A stretch of 48,419 nt of DNA from the NCBI RefSeq assembly GCF_016793285.1, contig NZ_JAEUMO010000095.1, positions 1 to 48,419 on the forward strand, given 5' to 3'. The position numbers and the translations under genes are program-made. This document shows positions 28,201 through 36,800 of this stretch, one piece after another. The stretch comes from Phenylobacterium sp. (GTDB taxonomy: Bacteria > Pseudomonadota > Alphaproteobacteria > Caulobacterales > Caulobacteraceae). Position 1 is the stretch's first letter. The number at the start of each line of letters is the position of its first letter. A model generated the notes under the pieces. That model was not told the DNA's origin. It saw only the letters and a program-made list of their open reading frames with translations, and did no database searches.

Positions 28201-29427
28201 CTACGGAATCGCTACCCCGAGGTCGCGCAGCAGCGTGAGCCAGGCCTCGCGGCCCTTGTCGCGGTCGAACTTCGCCACCGCCGTCTCGCGGGCCGCGGCG
28301 CGCAGCGGGGCGAAGGCGTCAGGCGTCCGGCACGCCGCGATCATCGCCCCCGCCAGCGCGTCGACGTCGAAGAACGGCAGCAGCGTGCCGTCGACCCCAT
28401 CGGTGATCGCGTCGTGCAGCGGCGCCGTGTCGGAGCCGATCACGTAGCAGCCGCTCGCCATGGCCTCGGCCAGCGACCACGAGAGCACGAAGGGGTAGGT
28501 ATAGTAGACGTGCGCCGCGCCCAGGCGAAGCGCCGCGAGCATCCGCGCGTGCGGCACGCGGCCCAGCAGGTGAACCCGGCTGCGGTCGAACGCCAGCGGC
28601 TCGAAGATCGCCTCCGCCCAGGTCTTCCCGTCGGGCGCCGTGCCGCCGTAGGCGCGGCGTGACGGGTCGCCGATCACGATCACCTGCGCATCCGGGACCT
28701 CGGCCAGCAGGCGGGGCAGGGCGCGGGCCAGGATGTGCAGGCCGCGCAGGGGCTCCATGTTGTTGTTGACGTGCGTGATGACCGGCGTGCCGGGCGCGAT
28801 GACGCGGCCGTCGTCCAGTACGAACGGTTGGGGCGGCGCGGGGCGGATCGCGCCCACGTCGACGCCTTCGTGGATCACCCGCGTCCGTTCGCGGAACACC
28901 GGCGGCAGCGCGCTGGCCTGGAACTCGGTCGGCGCCACGATCGCATCGGCGGTAGCGTAGGCCAGGGCCATGACCGGGTTCTTCGCATGCACCCGGAACA
29001 CCTGCTCCTCCTCCGCCGGGAAGAACTCGGTGTCGAACGCCACGTCGTAGCCGCGGGCGTGATACCAGAACTCCGCGAAGGCGACCTGCCGCGCGGCCGG
29101 GAACAGCTCGCCCAGGAACGTCGTCTCGCCCCAGCCGGGGTGGCCCACGATCGCCTGCGGGTCCCATCCCTCGAGCTTCAGCGCCTTGGCGGCGTCATAG
29201 GCGCTGCGGCCCCGGATCAGGTCCGCCTCGGCCCGCACCGCCAGCGGGTAGATGCCCGCCGTCGTGCCGCGGGGCAGGGCGTAGCGCGCCGTGCGCACGC
29301 CGGCCATCTGGCCCGCATGGTCCTGCCCCACCGCCATGCACGGCACGCCGCGTGCGACCAGCGTCTGGGCCAGGTCCCGGAACTGCCCCGGGAAGTTGTT
29401 GTGTACGAAGAGGACGCCGGCGGGCAT
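28201..29427 (-). CDS. Glycosyltransferase family 4-like protein
   Basis: A 408-residue GT-B fold protein. The N-terminal domain opens with VLFVHNNFPGQFRDLAQTL, a form seen in GT4 enzymes. VIHEGVDVGAIRP marks the linker to the second domain. The donor-binding half contains HLLGRVPHARMLAALRLGA and ends its motif in SWSLAEAMASGCYVIGSDT, with the E-x7-E-like element. It would transfer a sugar from an activated donor, probably in surface polysaccharide synthesis; donor and acceptor are unknown. It is transcribed alone, divergent from the tRNA-Leu fragment, and is the last core gene before the mobile region. Confidence 0.88.
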   Translation of the reverse strand: MPAGVLFVHNNFPGQFRDLAQTLVARGVPCMAVGQDHAGQMAGVRTARYALPRGTTAGIYPLAVRAEADLIRGRSAYDAAKALKLEGWDPQAIVGHPGWGETTFLGELFPAARQVAFAEFWYHARGYDVAFDTEFFPAEEEQVFRVHAKNPVMALAYATADAIVAPTEFQASALPPVFRERTRVIHEGVDVGAIRPAPPQPFVLDDGRVIAPGTPVITHVNNNMEPLRGLHILARALPRLLAEVPDAQVIVIGDPSRRAYGGTAPDGKTWAEAIFEPLAFDRSRVHLLGRVPHARMLAALRLGAAHVYYTYPFVLSWSLAEAMASGCYVIGSDTAPLHDAITDGVDGTLLPFFDVDALAGAMIAACRTPDAFAPLRAAARETAVAKFDRDKGREAWLTLLRDLGVAIP

Positions 29428-29506
29428 GTGCGCGGCTTTAGCCCGCCCCGGAAGCGCCTGTCACTCTTGACGATCGGCGCGCCGCCCGCGATGGCAGGGG
29501 CCCCAC

Positions 29507-29553
29507 GCGGATGTGGCGGAACTGGTAGACGCACTGGATTTAGGTTCCAGCGC
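29507..29553 (+). pseudogene. tRNA-Leu (anticodon TAG), 5' part only; junction with mobile element
   Basis: GCGGATGTGGCGGAACTGGT opens as a leucine tRNA. It is followed by the anticodon stem CTGGA/TCCAG and loop TTTAGGT, giving anticodon TAG (29541-29543), then CGC of the variable arm. After 29553 the sequence turns AT-rich (AACTACAAAATAACACA) and no T arm or acceptor 3' strand follows. No matching 3' half is found elsewhere in the window. This is the expected picture when an element integrates inside a tRNA gene and the other half is carried to its far end. Confidence 0.8.
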
Positions 29554-29586
29554 AACTACAAAATAACACATACTGAACAAGGATTT

Positions 29587-29629
29587 ATTTGGACGCGAAT
29601 TTAGCCTGTGTCCAAAGATGTGTCCAAAA
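29587..29629. repeat. Direct repeats TGTGTCCAAA near the tRNA junction, possible integrase arm sites
   Basis: Two copies of TGTGTCCAAA (29607-29616 and 29619-29628) lie 12 bases apart. An inverted TTTGGACGC lies just upstream (29588-29596). Short repeats of this kind beside a tRNA junction fit arm-type binding sites of a tyrosine integrase; inferred only. Confidence 0.4.
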
Positions 29630-29683
29630 GGAAGCGCAAGAGAACGCCCCGGTCGCTTCTGGGCGCGTGCTAGCTTGCTTCGC

Positions 29684-30721
29684 GTGAATACGCACGCACT
29701 CATTCCCCGCCAACGCCTTCGCTGGATTCCGAAGCCCGCGCGCTTTGCGCACGAGTACTGCTTCTTCCTCCACGACCACTGCGTCGCTCTCCTAAAGGAG
29801 TACGAGGAAGCAGAAGCCAACCTGGTCGGCATCGAATTCAAGAACAAGAAGGAAGCTCGGGCCTTCAGCGACGCGGCAAAGGGAGATGCCATCGGAGTCC
29901 TACGAGCCCTTGGCTATCATGAAGAGGCCCGGCGGGTGGCGATCAATGCCATCACCATGGCGATGGTGTCAGACTGCCTGCATCACGTCTTCGAGGCCTT
30001 GCGGTGCCTTGAGAGGCGCAAATTCGTCGTTGCACTAAACCTCTTGCGTAAGCCGCTCCTCGACAGCCTCGTGTTCCTGTCCTGGGTGCTGGGTGACGAG
30101 GATGGTTTCTATGAAGCCTTCACGAAGCAATCACCCCAGGCCTTGTCCGGCTCGAACGTAGGCAACCGAAGGCCCGCAATACTGAGAGCGGCGCATGCGA
30201 AAACGTCTCTTGGAGCGGCAGTCGAAGTCGCTGAGATCGAGGCGATCCTCTTCGATGCGGATAATGTCGAGGGTCTCTACTGGCTGATGCAGCGTGCTGT
30301 GCACCTCATCACGGTGCAGCGGGTCTCCGTCCGAACCGAGGCGGAGAATTTCAATTTCATATTCAAGAGTTACGCAGACGACGACGTTTACCTCGGCGTC
30401 TACGAGACACTTCCGACCGTGCTGCTCTACCTCACGCACGTTATTGCCGAACTGTTCGACAGAATGAGACCGATGGACGAAGGGTCCATGACGGCGCTGC
30501 GAACCCGCAGCACCGCTGGCCTGCACCTGGTCTACGACACCGACCAAGTGCCGGAATTCCAACGGCAGCTCGCGAGCTTTGCTCAACACTTTCCCTGCGG
30601 CAGTTGCGGGGCCGAACCGCGCTTTAGCCGCCACAACACTGCCCGCGCGCTACTCACGGAGAGTTTCCGCTGTCATCGATGCCGACGCGTGAACCACTTT
30701 CCGTTCGCCTGGCTGTTCTGA
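29684..30721 (+). CDS. Hypothetical protein with C-terminal zinc-ribbon
   Basis: About 345 residues from a GTG start, or 367 from an ATG at 29618 that lies in the repeat next to the tRNA junction. I do not recognise the family. The protein looks helical (LLKEYEEAEANLVGIEFKNK, then RRVAINAITMAMVSDCLHHV). It ends with a CxxC...CxxC zinc-ribbon: FPCGSCGAEPRF and, after about 20 residues, FRCHRCRRVNHFP. There is no signal peptide. It is the first gene inside the element and lies next to defence genes, so an anti-phage or regulatory role is possible but not shown. Its last 68 bases overlap the end of the convergent gene. Confidence 0.65.
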   Translation: MNTHALIPRQRLRWIPKPARFAHEYCFFLHDHCVALLKEYEEAEANLVGIEFKNKKEARAFSDAAKGDAIGVLRALGYHEEARRVAINAITMAMVSDCLHHVFEALRCLERRKFVVALNLLRKPLLDSLVFLSWVLGDEDGFYEAFTKQSPQALSGSNVGNRRPAILRAAHAKTSLGAAVEVAEIEAILFDADNVEGLYWLMQRAVHLITVQRVSVRTEAENFNFIFKSYADDDVYLGVYETLPTVLLYLTHVIAELFDRMRPMDEGSMTALRTRSTAGLHLVYDTDQVPEFQRQLASFAQHFPCGSCGAEPRFSRHNTARALLTESFRCHRCRRVNHFPFAWLF

Positions 30722-31304
30722 GCGAAGCCGCTCGCGGCTCCACGCCGCTCGGTCCGCTTCGAGACAGGAACCACCTAGCTTCTGCGCTCGCATGCACGCG
30801 CGCCAATCGAACGACCTTCACCTTGAAGGCATCGACGGCCTTGTCGGCCTTTCTCATGGCTTCCATCAGCGCCGGCTTCCAGCGTGGGTCCATTCCCGCG
30901 CCGTCCTGGTAGGCCGCCTTGTGGGCACTTTCGAGCGTGTTGTACGCGCTCCGCGCCGCGTGGATCGCGGACAGCTCTGGCAGTGCTTCGGGGAAATAGA
31001 TGCGTGTGAGCATCTCCATCATCTCTGCGCCGCCATGGTCCTTCTTGATGGGATTGGCCTGCCGGATGTCGAGCATTTGGTTGTAGTCGAGCCTTCCGTC
31101 GAGAACGCCCAGGAGCGGGACCATCGAGCTGGTCCATTGGCGCCCGAACTCGTCGGCAGCGAGGTAGAGCTCTTCCGCCTTCCTCCGCATGAAGAAGGTC
31201 TGTTCTTTGCTCCGGTTGAGCCGGTACGTCACCACGGCCGAGCTGACGCCGCTCGTGAGAACGGTCGCGACAGCAACGATCAGGGTCGTGGTAGCCGCAT
31301 CCAC
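30654..31304 (-). CDS. Hypothetical membrane-anchored protein
   Basis: A 216-residue protein with one N-terminal transmembrane helix (TTTLIVAVATVLTSGVSSAV, residues 5-24) and a cytoplasmic or periplasmic helical domain (NRSKEQTFFMRRKAEELYLA and so on). The pattern of one anchor plus a helical body with charged tail is common in small phage- and island-encoded proteins of unknown role. The last 30 residues are Ser/Arg-rich and overlap the end of the zinc-ribbon gene on the other strand. Confidence 0.65.
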   Translation of the reverse strand: MDAATTTLIVAVATVLTSGVSSAVVTYRLNRSKEQTFFMRRKAEELYLAADEFGRQWTSSMVPLLGVLDGRLDYNQMLDIRQANPIKKDHGGAEMMEMLTRIYFPEALPELSAIHAARSAYNTLESAHKAAYQDGAGMDPRWKPALMEAMRKADKAVDAFKVKVVRLARVHASAEARWFLSRSGPSGVEPRAASLRTARRTESGSRVGIDDSGNSP

Positions 31305-31364
31305 CGGCGTCGTTCCTAGGAATCGCGCCGCCGATGCTACACCGGCGACGCGTCCTGGGCGCGG

Positions 31365-31712
31365 CTAGCCGAAGAGGTCTTGCTGCTCCCACCTCGCGCG
31401 GCGCACGCGCCAGGTCTTGGTGTGCGAGAATTCCTCTAGCTGGGCGGTGATGAGGGCGACCGCTCCACCGGCCTCCTCGACCTCACCGGGCGCAAGGAAT
31501 TGGGACCAATAGCCGGTGTCGGTGACAGGCAACGGCGCACCCTTCGGGTCCATCACCTGCAATTCAAGGTGCGACCAGGGCCGACCAGCTCCCGAGGCCT
31601 CAAGGCCCAGCCAATCGGCCTCAAAGCAGACCTGGATGGTGATGCCCTCCCAAATCATCAATTCGCTGGTGATGCTGCGGTCCTGGCCGGACGGGCTTGC
31701 GATGCTCAACAC
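31365..31712 (-). CDS. Hypothetical small protein
   Basis: About 115 residues from a GTG at 31712, with GGAG eight bases upstream. The reading frame is open to 31964, but the upstream part is low-complexity and Arg/Ser/Pro-rich, so I place the start here. The protein has an acidic, beta-like middle (ELMIWEGITIQVCFEADWLG) and a C-terminal WRVRRARWEQQDLFG. I do not recognise a family. It is transcribed toward 30.6 kb, in the same direction as the anchored protein, 60 bases upstream of it. Confidence 0.5.
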   Translation of the reverse strand: MLSIASPSGQDRSITSELMIWEGITIQVCFEADWLGLEASGAGRPWSHLELQVMDPKGAPLPVTDTGYWSQFLAPGEVEEAGGAVALITAQLEEFSHTKTWRVRRARWEQQDLFG

Positions 31713-31742
31713 GGTGAGAAGCTCCAGTTCACCGCGAGACCA

Positions 31743-32114
31743 TCTCGCGGCTTCATGGTGAGCCCCGGGGACCTGGCCATCGAGCCGGCCGTCACACCCC
31801 GAGCGAAGCGAGCCCGAAGGGAGCGAGCTGCACGGAGCGCGAAGCGCGGAGGAAGCGACGCTGGGTTGACGGGTGGCGGGCCTGGTCCAGCGTAGCCCAT
31901 GAAGGTGCGGCGTGATCGGTCGCGTCCAGGAACTCGCAGGCAAGCGAGCCTTGGCGCTAGACATAGAATCGTCTTAGCTAGGTTTGCGCTTTTCCGATCT
32001 CAAGAATCACTGATTCATCAGCCCATGGTGGGGGCTGCGAGTTCTCGCGCGCTCCAAGAATTCGAAAAAGAAGGCGCGGTCGCCCGCAATGGGCGTCCGC
32101 GATGGGGCTGAAAC
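31743..32114. other. Gene-free stretch with GCGAAGCGAG-type short repeats
   Basis: 372 bases upstream of the TIR-like gene. The first half (31800-31855) is built from GAGCGAAGCGAG, GGAGCGAG and GAGCGCGAAGCG variants. The second half is more AT-rich (TTAGCTAGGTTTGCGCTTTT) and probably holds the promoter of the Thoeris-like unit. No convincing gene. Confidence 0.5.
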
Positions 32115-32615
32115 GTGGCCTATAGGAACAAGACCTACATCTGCTTCGATGGCGATACCGACATGCACTACTATCGCCTCATGACGGCATGGGCGGCCAA
32201 CGATCGCTTCGAGTTCTCCTTCCACAACGCCCACGACCTGAACACGGCGAGGGACACGAGCCAGGAAGAGAGCATCAAGCGGAAGCTCCGTGAGCGCTTC
32301 GCCAACTCGAAGCTCATGATCGTCCTGATCGGTGAAAAGACCCGCTACCTGACGAAGTTCGTTCGGTGGGAGATGGAGGTAGCGCTGCGGCTCAACCTCC
32401 CGATCATCGGCGTGAATCTGAACGGTGCGCGGGACCGCGACAACCTGAGCCCGCCCGCAATCCGCGAGGAACTCGTGCTCTACGTCCCGTTCGGTCCGAA
32501 AGCCGTCCACCACGCCATGGAGATCTGGCCAGGTGAGTTCGGACAGCTGCAACGCCAGGGAAAATCGGGGCCTTACGCGCTGTCGAGCAGCACCTACAAG
32601 AGCTTGGGCATGTGA
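32115..32615 (+). CDS. thsB: TIR-like domain protein, ThsB of a type II Thoeris-like system
   Basis: A 166-residue protein matching the MTH538 TIR-like (DUF1863/ThsB) family. It opens with a beta-strand KTYICFDGDTDMHYYRLMTA, has the helix-loop RDTSQEESIKRKLRERFANS and the strand SKLMIVLIGEKTRY. Next comes FVRWEMEVALRLNLPIIGV, where E86 or E88 is the likely catalytic glutamate. TIR-like ThsB proteins sense phage and convert NAD+ into a signal molecule, ADP-ribose-based and made with histidine in type II Thoeris. Its start is GTG. The stop overlaps the Macro-domain gene by one base, so the two are coupled. Confidence 0.85.
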   Translation: MAYRNKTYICFDGDTDMHYYRLMTAWAANDRFEFSFHNAHDLNTARDTSQEESIKRKLRERFANSKLMIVLIGEKTRYLTKFVRWEMEVALRLNLPIIGVNLNGARDRDNLSPPAIREELVLYVPFGPKAVHHAMEIWPGEFGQLQRQGKSGPYALSSSTYKSLGM

Positions 32616-33496
32616 TGTTCCGGTACTTCTTCCGCTCGATCTGCACCTTCTCTTTTTGGCGCTACGCGCTGTTCTCGGCGGAAGCGCTGGGGAAGCTGCT
32701 CGCGACGATTGGGGCCATCTACCTTTTCATGGAGCTGATGGATTTCCTCAGTATTTATACGAAGGACCGGTATAGCTCTTTCGCGATCATTCCGATTATC
32801 GCAGTAGCGGTTCTCTTCGTTGTCGTCACCCGCCGGCCGGTGGCCCGGGTGTCCTACAAGGCCCCGCATAGGGACTATCGGTTCGAGGTGAAGATCGGCG
32901 ACATCTTCGCCGAGAACGCGGACGTCGTGATCAGCACCAACACGACCTTCGACACCGACATGGCCAGCGGCCTCATTGCCGTCGACAGCCTTCAAGGCCA
33001 GCTGGCCATTCAGGTCTTTCAGGGAAACACCGACGAGATCGATCGCCAGCTGGCAGAAGGGCTACGGCAGCACCCGCACGTCATTCGCGCCGACGCGAAG
33101 GGCAAGAAGGAAGAGTTCCCCATCGGGACCGTCGCGAAGGTGACGGCGCCCGGCCGCATCTACTACTTCGTCGCGATGTCGCGCCTGAACGAGCACGGCA
33201 CGGCGCGCTCCACGCTTCACGATATCGATGATGCGCTTGAAGGGTTGTGGAAATTCGTGGGCGACCAAGGCGAGCTGCGGCCTATCGCAATCCCGTTGAT
33301 GGGCACCGGCCGTGGGCGTGTCGAGCTGCCGCGCAAGAAGATGATCGAGCGCATCGCGCAGAGCTTTGCCGACGCGTCCCGCGACAAGATCTTCTCGAAC
33401 CGGCTCGCGATCCTGGTGCGGCCGCAGGACGCTGAGAACTTTGGCGTGAATCTGTTTGAGGTGCGCGACTACCTCGTTCGCAGCCTCCACACCTAG
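32615..33496 (+). CDS. thsA: Two-helix membrane protein with Macro domain, ThsA of a type II Thoeris-like system
   Basis: A 293-residue effector candidate. Two transmembrane helices lie at the N-terminus (about residues 18-45 and 55-75, the second IIPIIAVAVLFVVVT). They are followed by a Macro-like domain (DUF6430 type): EVKIGDIFAENADVVISTNT, then FPIGTVAKVTAPGRIYY and IAIPLMGTGRGRVELP, where a glycine-rich loop should hold ADP-ribose. In type II Thoeris this architecture senses the TIR-made His-ADPR and disrupts the membrane to abort infection. Adjacent to the ThsB-like gene (overlap of one base; GTG at 32612 is an alternative start). Phage defence is a well-grounded inference. Confidence 0.82.
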   Translation: MFRYFFRSICTFSFWRYALFSAEALGKLLATIGAIYLFMELMDFLSIYTKDRYSSFAIIPIIAVAVLFVVVTRRPVARVSYKAPHRDYRFEVKIGDIFAENADVVISTNTTFDTDMASGLIAVDSLQGQLAIQVFQGNTDEIDRQLAEGLRQHPHVIRADAKGKKEEFPIGTVAKVTAPGRIYYFVAMSRLNEHGTARSTLHDIDDALEGLWKFVGDQGELRPIAIPLMGTGRGRVELPRKKMIERIAQSFADASRDKIFSNRLAILVRPQDAENFGVNLFEVRDYLVRSLHT

Positions 33497-33652
33497 ACCG
33501 AAGGCAGCAGCTTGCCGCGTGCGGGGATGACATAGCCGCGACAGGTCACTGTATCTGTTGATGATTGGCACTCGGGAGACCTGAGTGCTAGGCGACGCTG
33601 ACGCTGCGTGATAGCCTGAAAACGAATCAAGAACCTGCGACAGGAGGCTAGG

Positions 33653-33874
33653 TTGGAGTTCAAGATCGGAGACGTCGTTCAGCTGAAGTCCGGCGGTCCG
33701 GAAATGACAATCGAAGAGATCGGCGAGCACCAGCTTTCGGGCGGAAAGGCAGTGTGCTTCTGCGTCTGGTTCGAGGTGGTCGCCAAACAGCGCGTGGTGA
33801 AGCGCGATACGTTTCGACCCGAGGTTCTGAAGGCCGTCGAGGACCATCCCGGCCCCTCGGTCTGGCAGTTCTAG
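33653..33874 (+). CDS. YodC/DUF2158 family small protein
   Basis: A 73-residue protein of the YodC (DUF2158) type. FKIGDVVQLKSGGPEMTIEE is the family opening, an SH3-like beta-barrel, and CVWFEVVAKQRVVKRDTFRP is the closing strand pair. The start is TTG at 33653, preceded by AGGAGG (33641-33646). YodC proteins are widespread and have no firm function. The gene lies six bases before the caspase-helicase gene, so the two form a clear pair. Confidence 0.8.
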   Translation: MEFKIGDVVQLKSGGPEMTIEEIGEHQLSGGKAVCFCVWFEVVAKQRVVKRDTFRPEVLKAVEDHPGPSVWQF

Positions 33875-33880
33875 ACCGCC

Positions 33881-36800
33881 ATGATCCGCGCCGCCTTCAT
33901 CGGAATCGACCGCTACCGCGATCCTCAGGTCGGCGATCTGAACGGCGCGACACGTGACGCACGAGCGCTCTGGGCGGTTCTGACAGATTCTATCGCCGGG
34001 ATTGATGCTCGGCTGCTGACGGATGACGGCGCGACGTTCGCCACAGTCAATCAAGCGCTCGACGAAACGCTGGACGCCGCCGGCGACGACGATGTGGTCC
34101 TCATCAGTTTTGCTGGCCACGGGACACCGGACCACCGGCTGGTTGTGGCCGACACCAGCGCTACGGACATTCCGAACACAACCATCACCATGGAGGACCT
34201 GGCCGAGCGTTTCCGGCGCTCTCGCGCCCGGGCCGTGGTGATGCTTCTGGATTGCTGCTTCAGCGGCGGCGCGCCAGCCCGCGTTATCGACTTCGGTGTC
34301 CTACCGCGCGCCATCGGAAAGCCGTTGGACGACGTGGCCGGTGAAGGTCGCGTGCTCTTCGCAGCGTCAGCCGCCCACCAGCCCGCGCTTGAAGATCACC
34401 AGACGCGGCATGGCCTCTTTACGAAGGCGATCCTCGATCATCTGCTGACGGGCGAGCCGGTCAGCATCACGGGCATGGTCGACGATGTTGTCCGTGCTGT
34501 CCGCGCAAACGCCGGGCGGATGGGCTACGAACAGACGCCCGTCATGTTCGGCATGGTCGAGGGCGAGTTGTCGCTGCCGCCATGCCGCCGGGGCGTGAAC
34601 TATCAAGCTGCCTTCCCGGAATACGCGCCGATCCGCACGACAGGAGATTTCGCCGAGCTGGCGGGTTATGGGCTAGCGACCGAAGTGCTGGATGCCTGGC
34701 GAGGCCGCTATTCTGGCGGCCTGAACGCGCTCCAGATCGCCGCCATCAACGATCACAACGTCCTGGGCGGAAACTCCCTGCTGACCGTGGCCCCGACCAG
34801 CGCGGGCAAGACCTTCATTGGCGAAGTGGCGGCGATCAAGGCCATCACAGAAGGCCGCAAGGCGGTGTTCCTTCTGCCCTACAAGGCGCTCGTGAATGAG
34901 AAGTTCGAGGACTTCTCGGCGCTTTACGGCGACCAGCTGAACCTTCGGATCGCGCGGTGCAGCGGCGACTATCAGGATCAGGTCCGGGACGTGCTTCGCG
35001 GCAAGTACGACCTGGCCTTCTTCACCTACGAGAAGTTTCTCGGGATGGTGCTGAGCGCGCCGCACATCCTCAATCAGATCGGCCTTGTCGTGATCGACGA
35101 GGCGCAGTTCATCACCGAGCCGGGTCGCGGCATGACGGTCGAGCTGCTGCTAACCTATCTGTTGAGCGCGCGCGATCGCGGGATTGCTCCTCAGGTCATC
35201 GCGCTCAGCGCCGTGATCGGCGACATCAATGGCTTTGAGCGCTGGCTCGGCTGCAACCTGTTGGTGACGGATCAGCGGCCCGTTCCTCTCATCGAGGGTG
35301 TCATCGACCGCACGGGAGCCTGGACGTTCCGTCGTGAAGGCGAGGCCCCCCAGACCGATCAGTTGCTCGACCGCTTCGCCATCCGGCAGCGGAAAGAAAA
35401 GCCCTCCGATCAGGACGTCATCGTTCCACTGGTTCGGCACCTGGTCGAGCAAGGTGAGAAGGTCATAGTCTTCCGCAACAATCGCGGATCCAGCTCGGGC
35501 GCGGCGAACTACTTGGCCGCCGAGCTTGGCCTTCCGCGCGCGGCGAACGTCATCACCGAACTGCCCGAGGCCGATCAGTCGGTGATGTCGCGCAGTCTGC
35601 GACAGGCGCTCGAAGGTGGCGTCGCCTTCCACCATGGCGATCTGAACCGCGAGGAACGCGTCGCCGTCGAGCGCGGCTTCCGCCGCCAGGACGGCGGCAT
35701 TCATGTCCTGGTGGCGACCAGCACCGTCGCGGCCGGCGTGAACACCCCTGCATCGACTGTGATCGTGGCGGAGACCGAGTTTCGCGGTGCCGACGGCTCA
35801 ACGCCCTACACCGTCGCTCAGTACAAGAACATGGCTGGCCGCGCCGGTCGCCTCGGCTTCGAGAATGAAGGCAAGGCGATCCTGATCGCAGACAATGGTG
35901 CCGAGCGGAACCAGCTCATGCGCACCTACGTCGATGGCCGGCCTGAGCCTTTGCGGTCGTCGTTTGACGAGAGGAATCCCGGCACCTGGGTGATGCGACT
36001 GCTGGCCCAGGTCCGCGAGGCTCCGCGCGCCGCCGTGACCGACATGGTCGCGAACACCTATGGCGGCTATCTGGCCAACCTTCGCGACCCGCGCTTCCGG
36101 GAGCGGATGACCGAGACGCTGGACCGTCTCCTCACCCGTATGGTCGCGGACGGCCTCGTCGAGCAGGAAGGCGAGATGATCCGCCTGACGATGTTGGGCC
36201 GTGCGTGTGGCGAGTCACCATTGATGCTGGAGTCCGCTCTGCGCTTGGTCGAGGTTCTGCGGCGCGTTCAACCCGAACGCGCGACCCCCGAAACACTGGC
36301 GACGCTGCTCGAAGTCCTGCCGGAGCGTGATGAGGACTACACGCCCCAGGCGGGCAGATACGGCGAAGCGCGCTGGCAGCAAACGGCCGGCCAGCGGTTC
36401 GGATTCGACGTAGCTGGGCTGCTCCGCATGCGCGTTGGCAGCGACAAGGAATACTACGCCCGCTGCAAGCGCGCGCTCATCGTCGCCGATTGGATCGCCG
36501 GAGTGCCGCTGAACGAAATCGAAGATGGCTACAGCGCCAACGGCTTCTCCGCGGTGCGTCACGCTGATGTCCGGGGCTTCGCCGATGGAAGTCGTTATCT
36601 CCTGGAGTCGGCTGTTCGCATCGCCTCCATCGTCCTCGCCTTGGCCCTGGACGAAGAGGCGGTGGCCGCCTTCTTGAAACGGCTTGAACTCGGCGTGCCC
36701 GAAGCTGCTCTTTGGTTCACCGACTTCGGTTTGGAACTCACACGTGGCGAGTTGTTGCTGCTCTGGGATCGCGGCTTCGGAACACCAGATCGCGTTGCCG

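Noticed and set aside
29507-29700. Group I intron in the tRNA-Leu gene.
   Set aside because: Such introns sit in the anticodon loop; here the match continues through the anticodon stem, and no 3' exon is found downstream.
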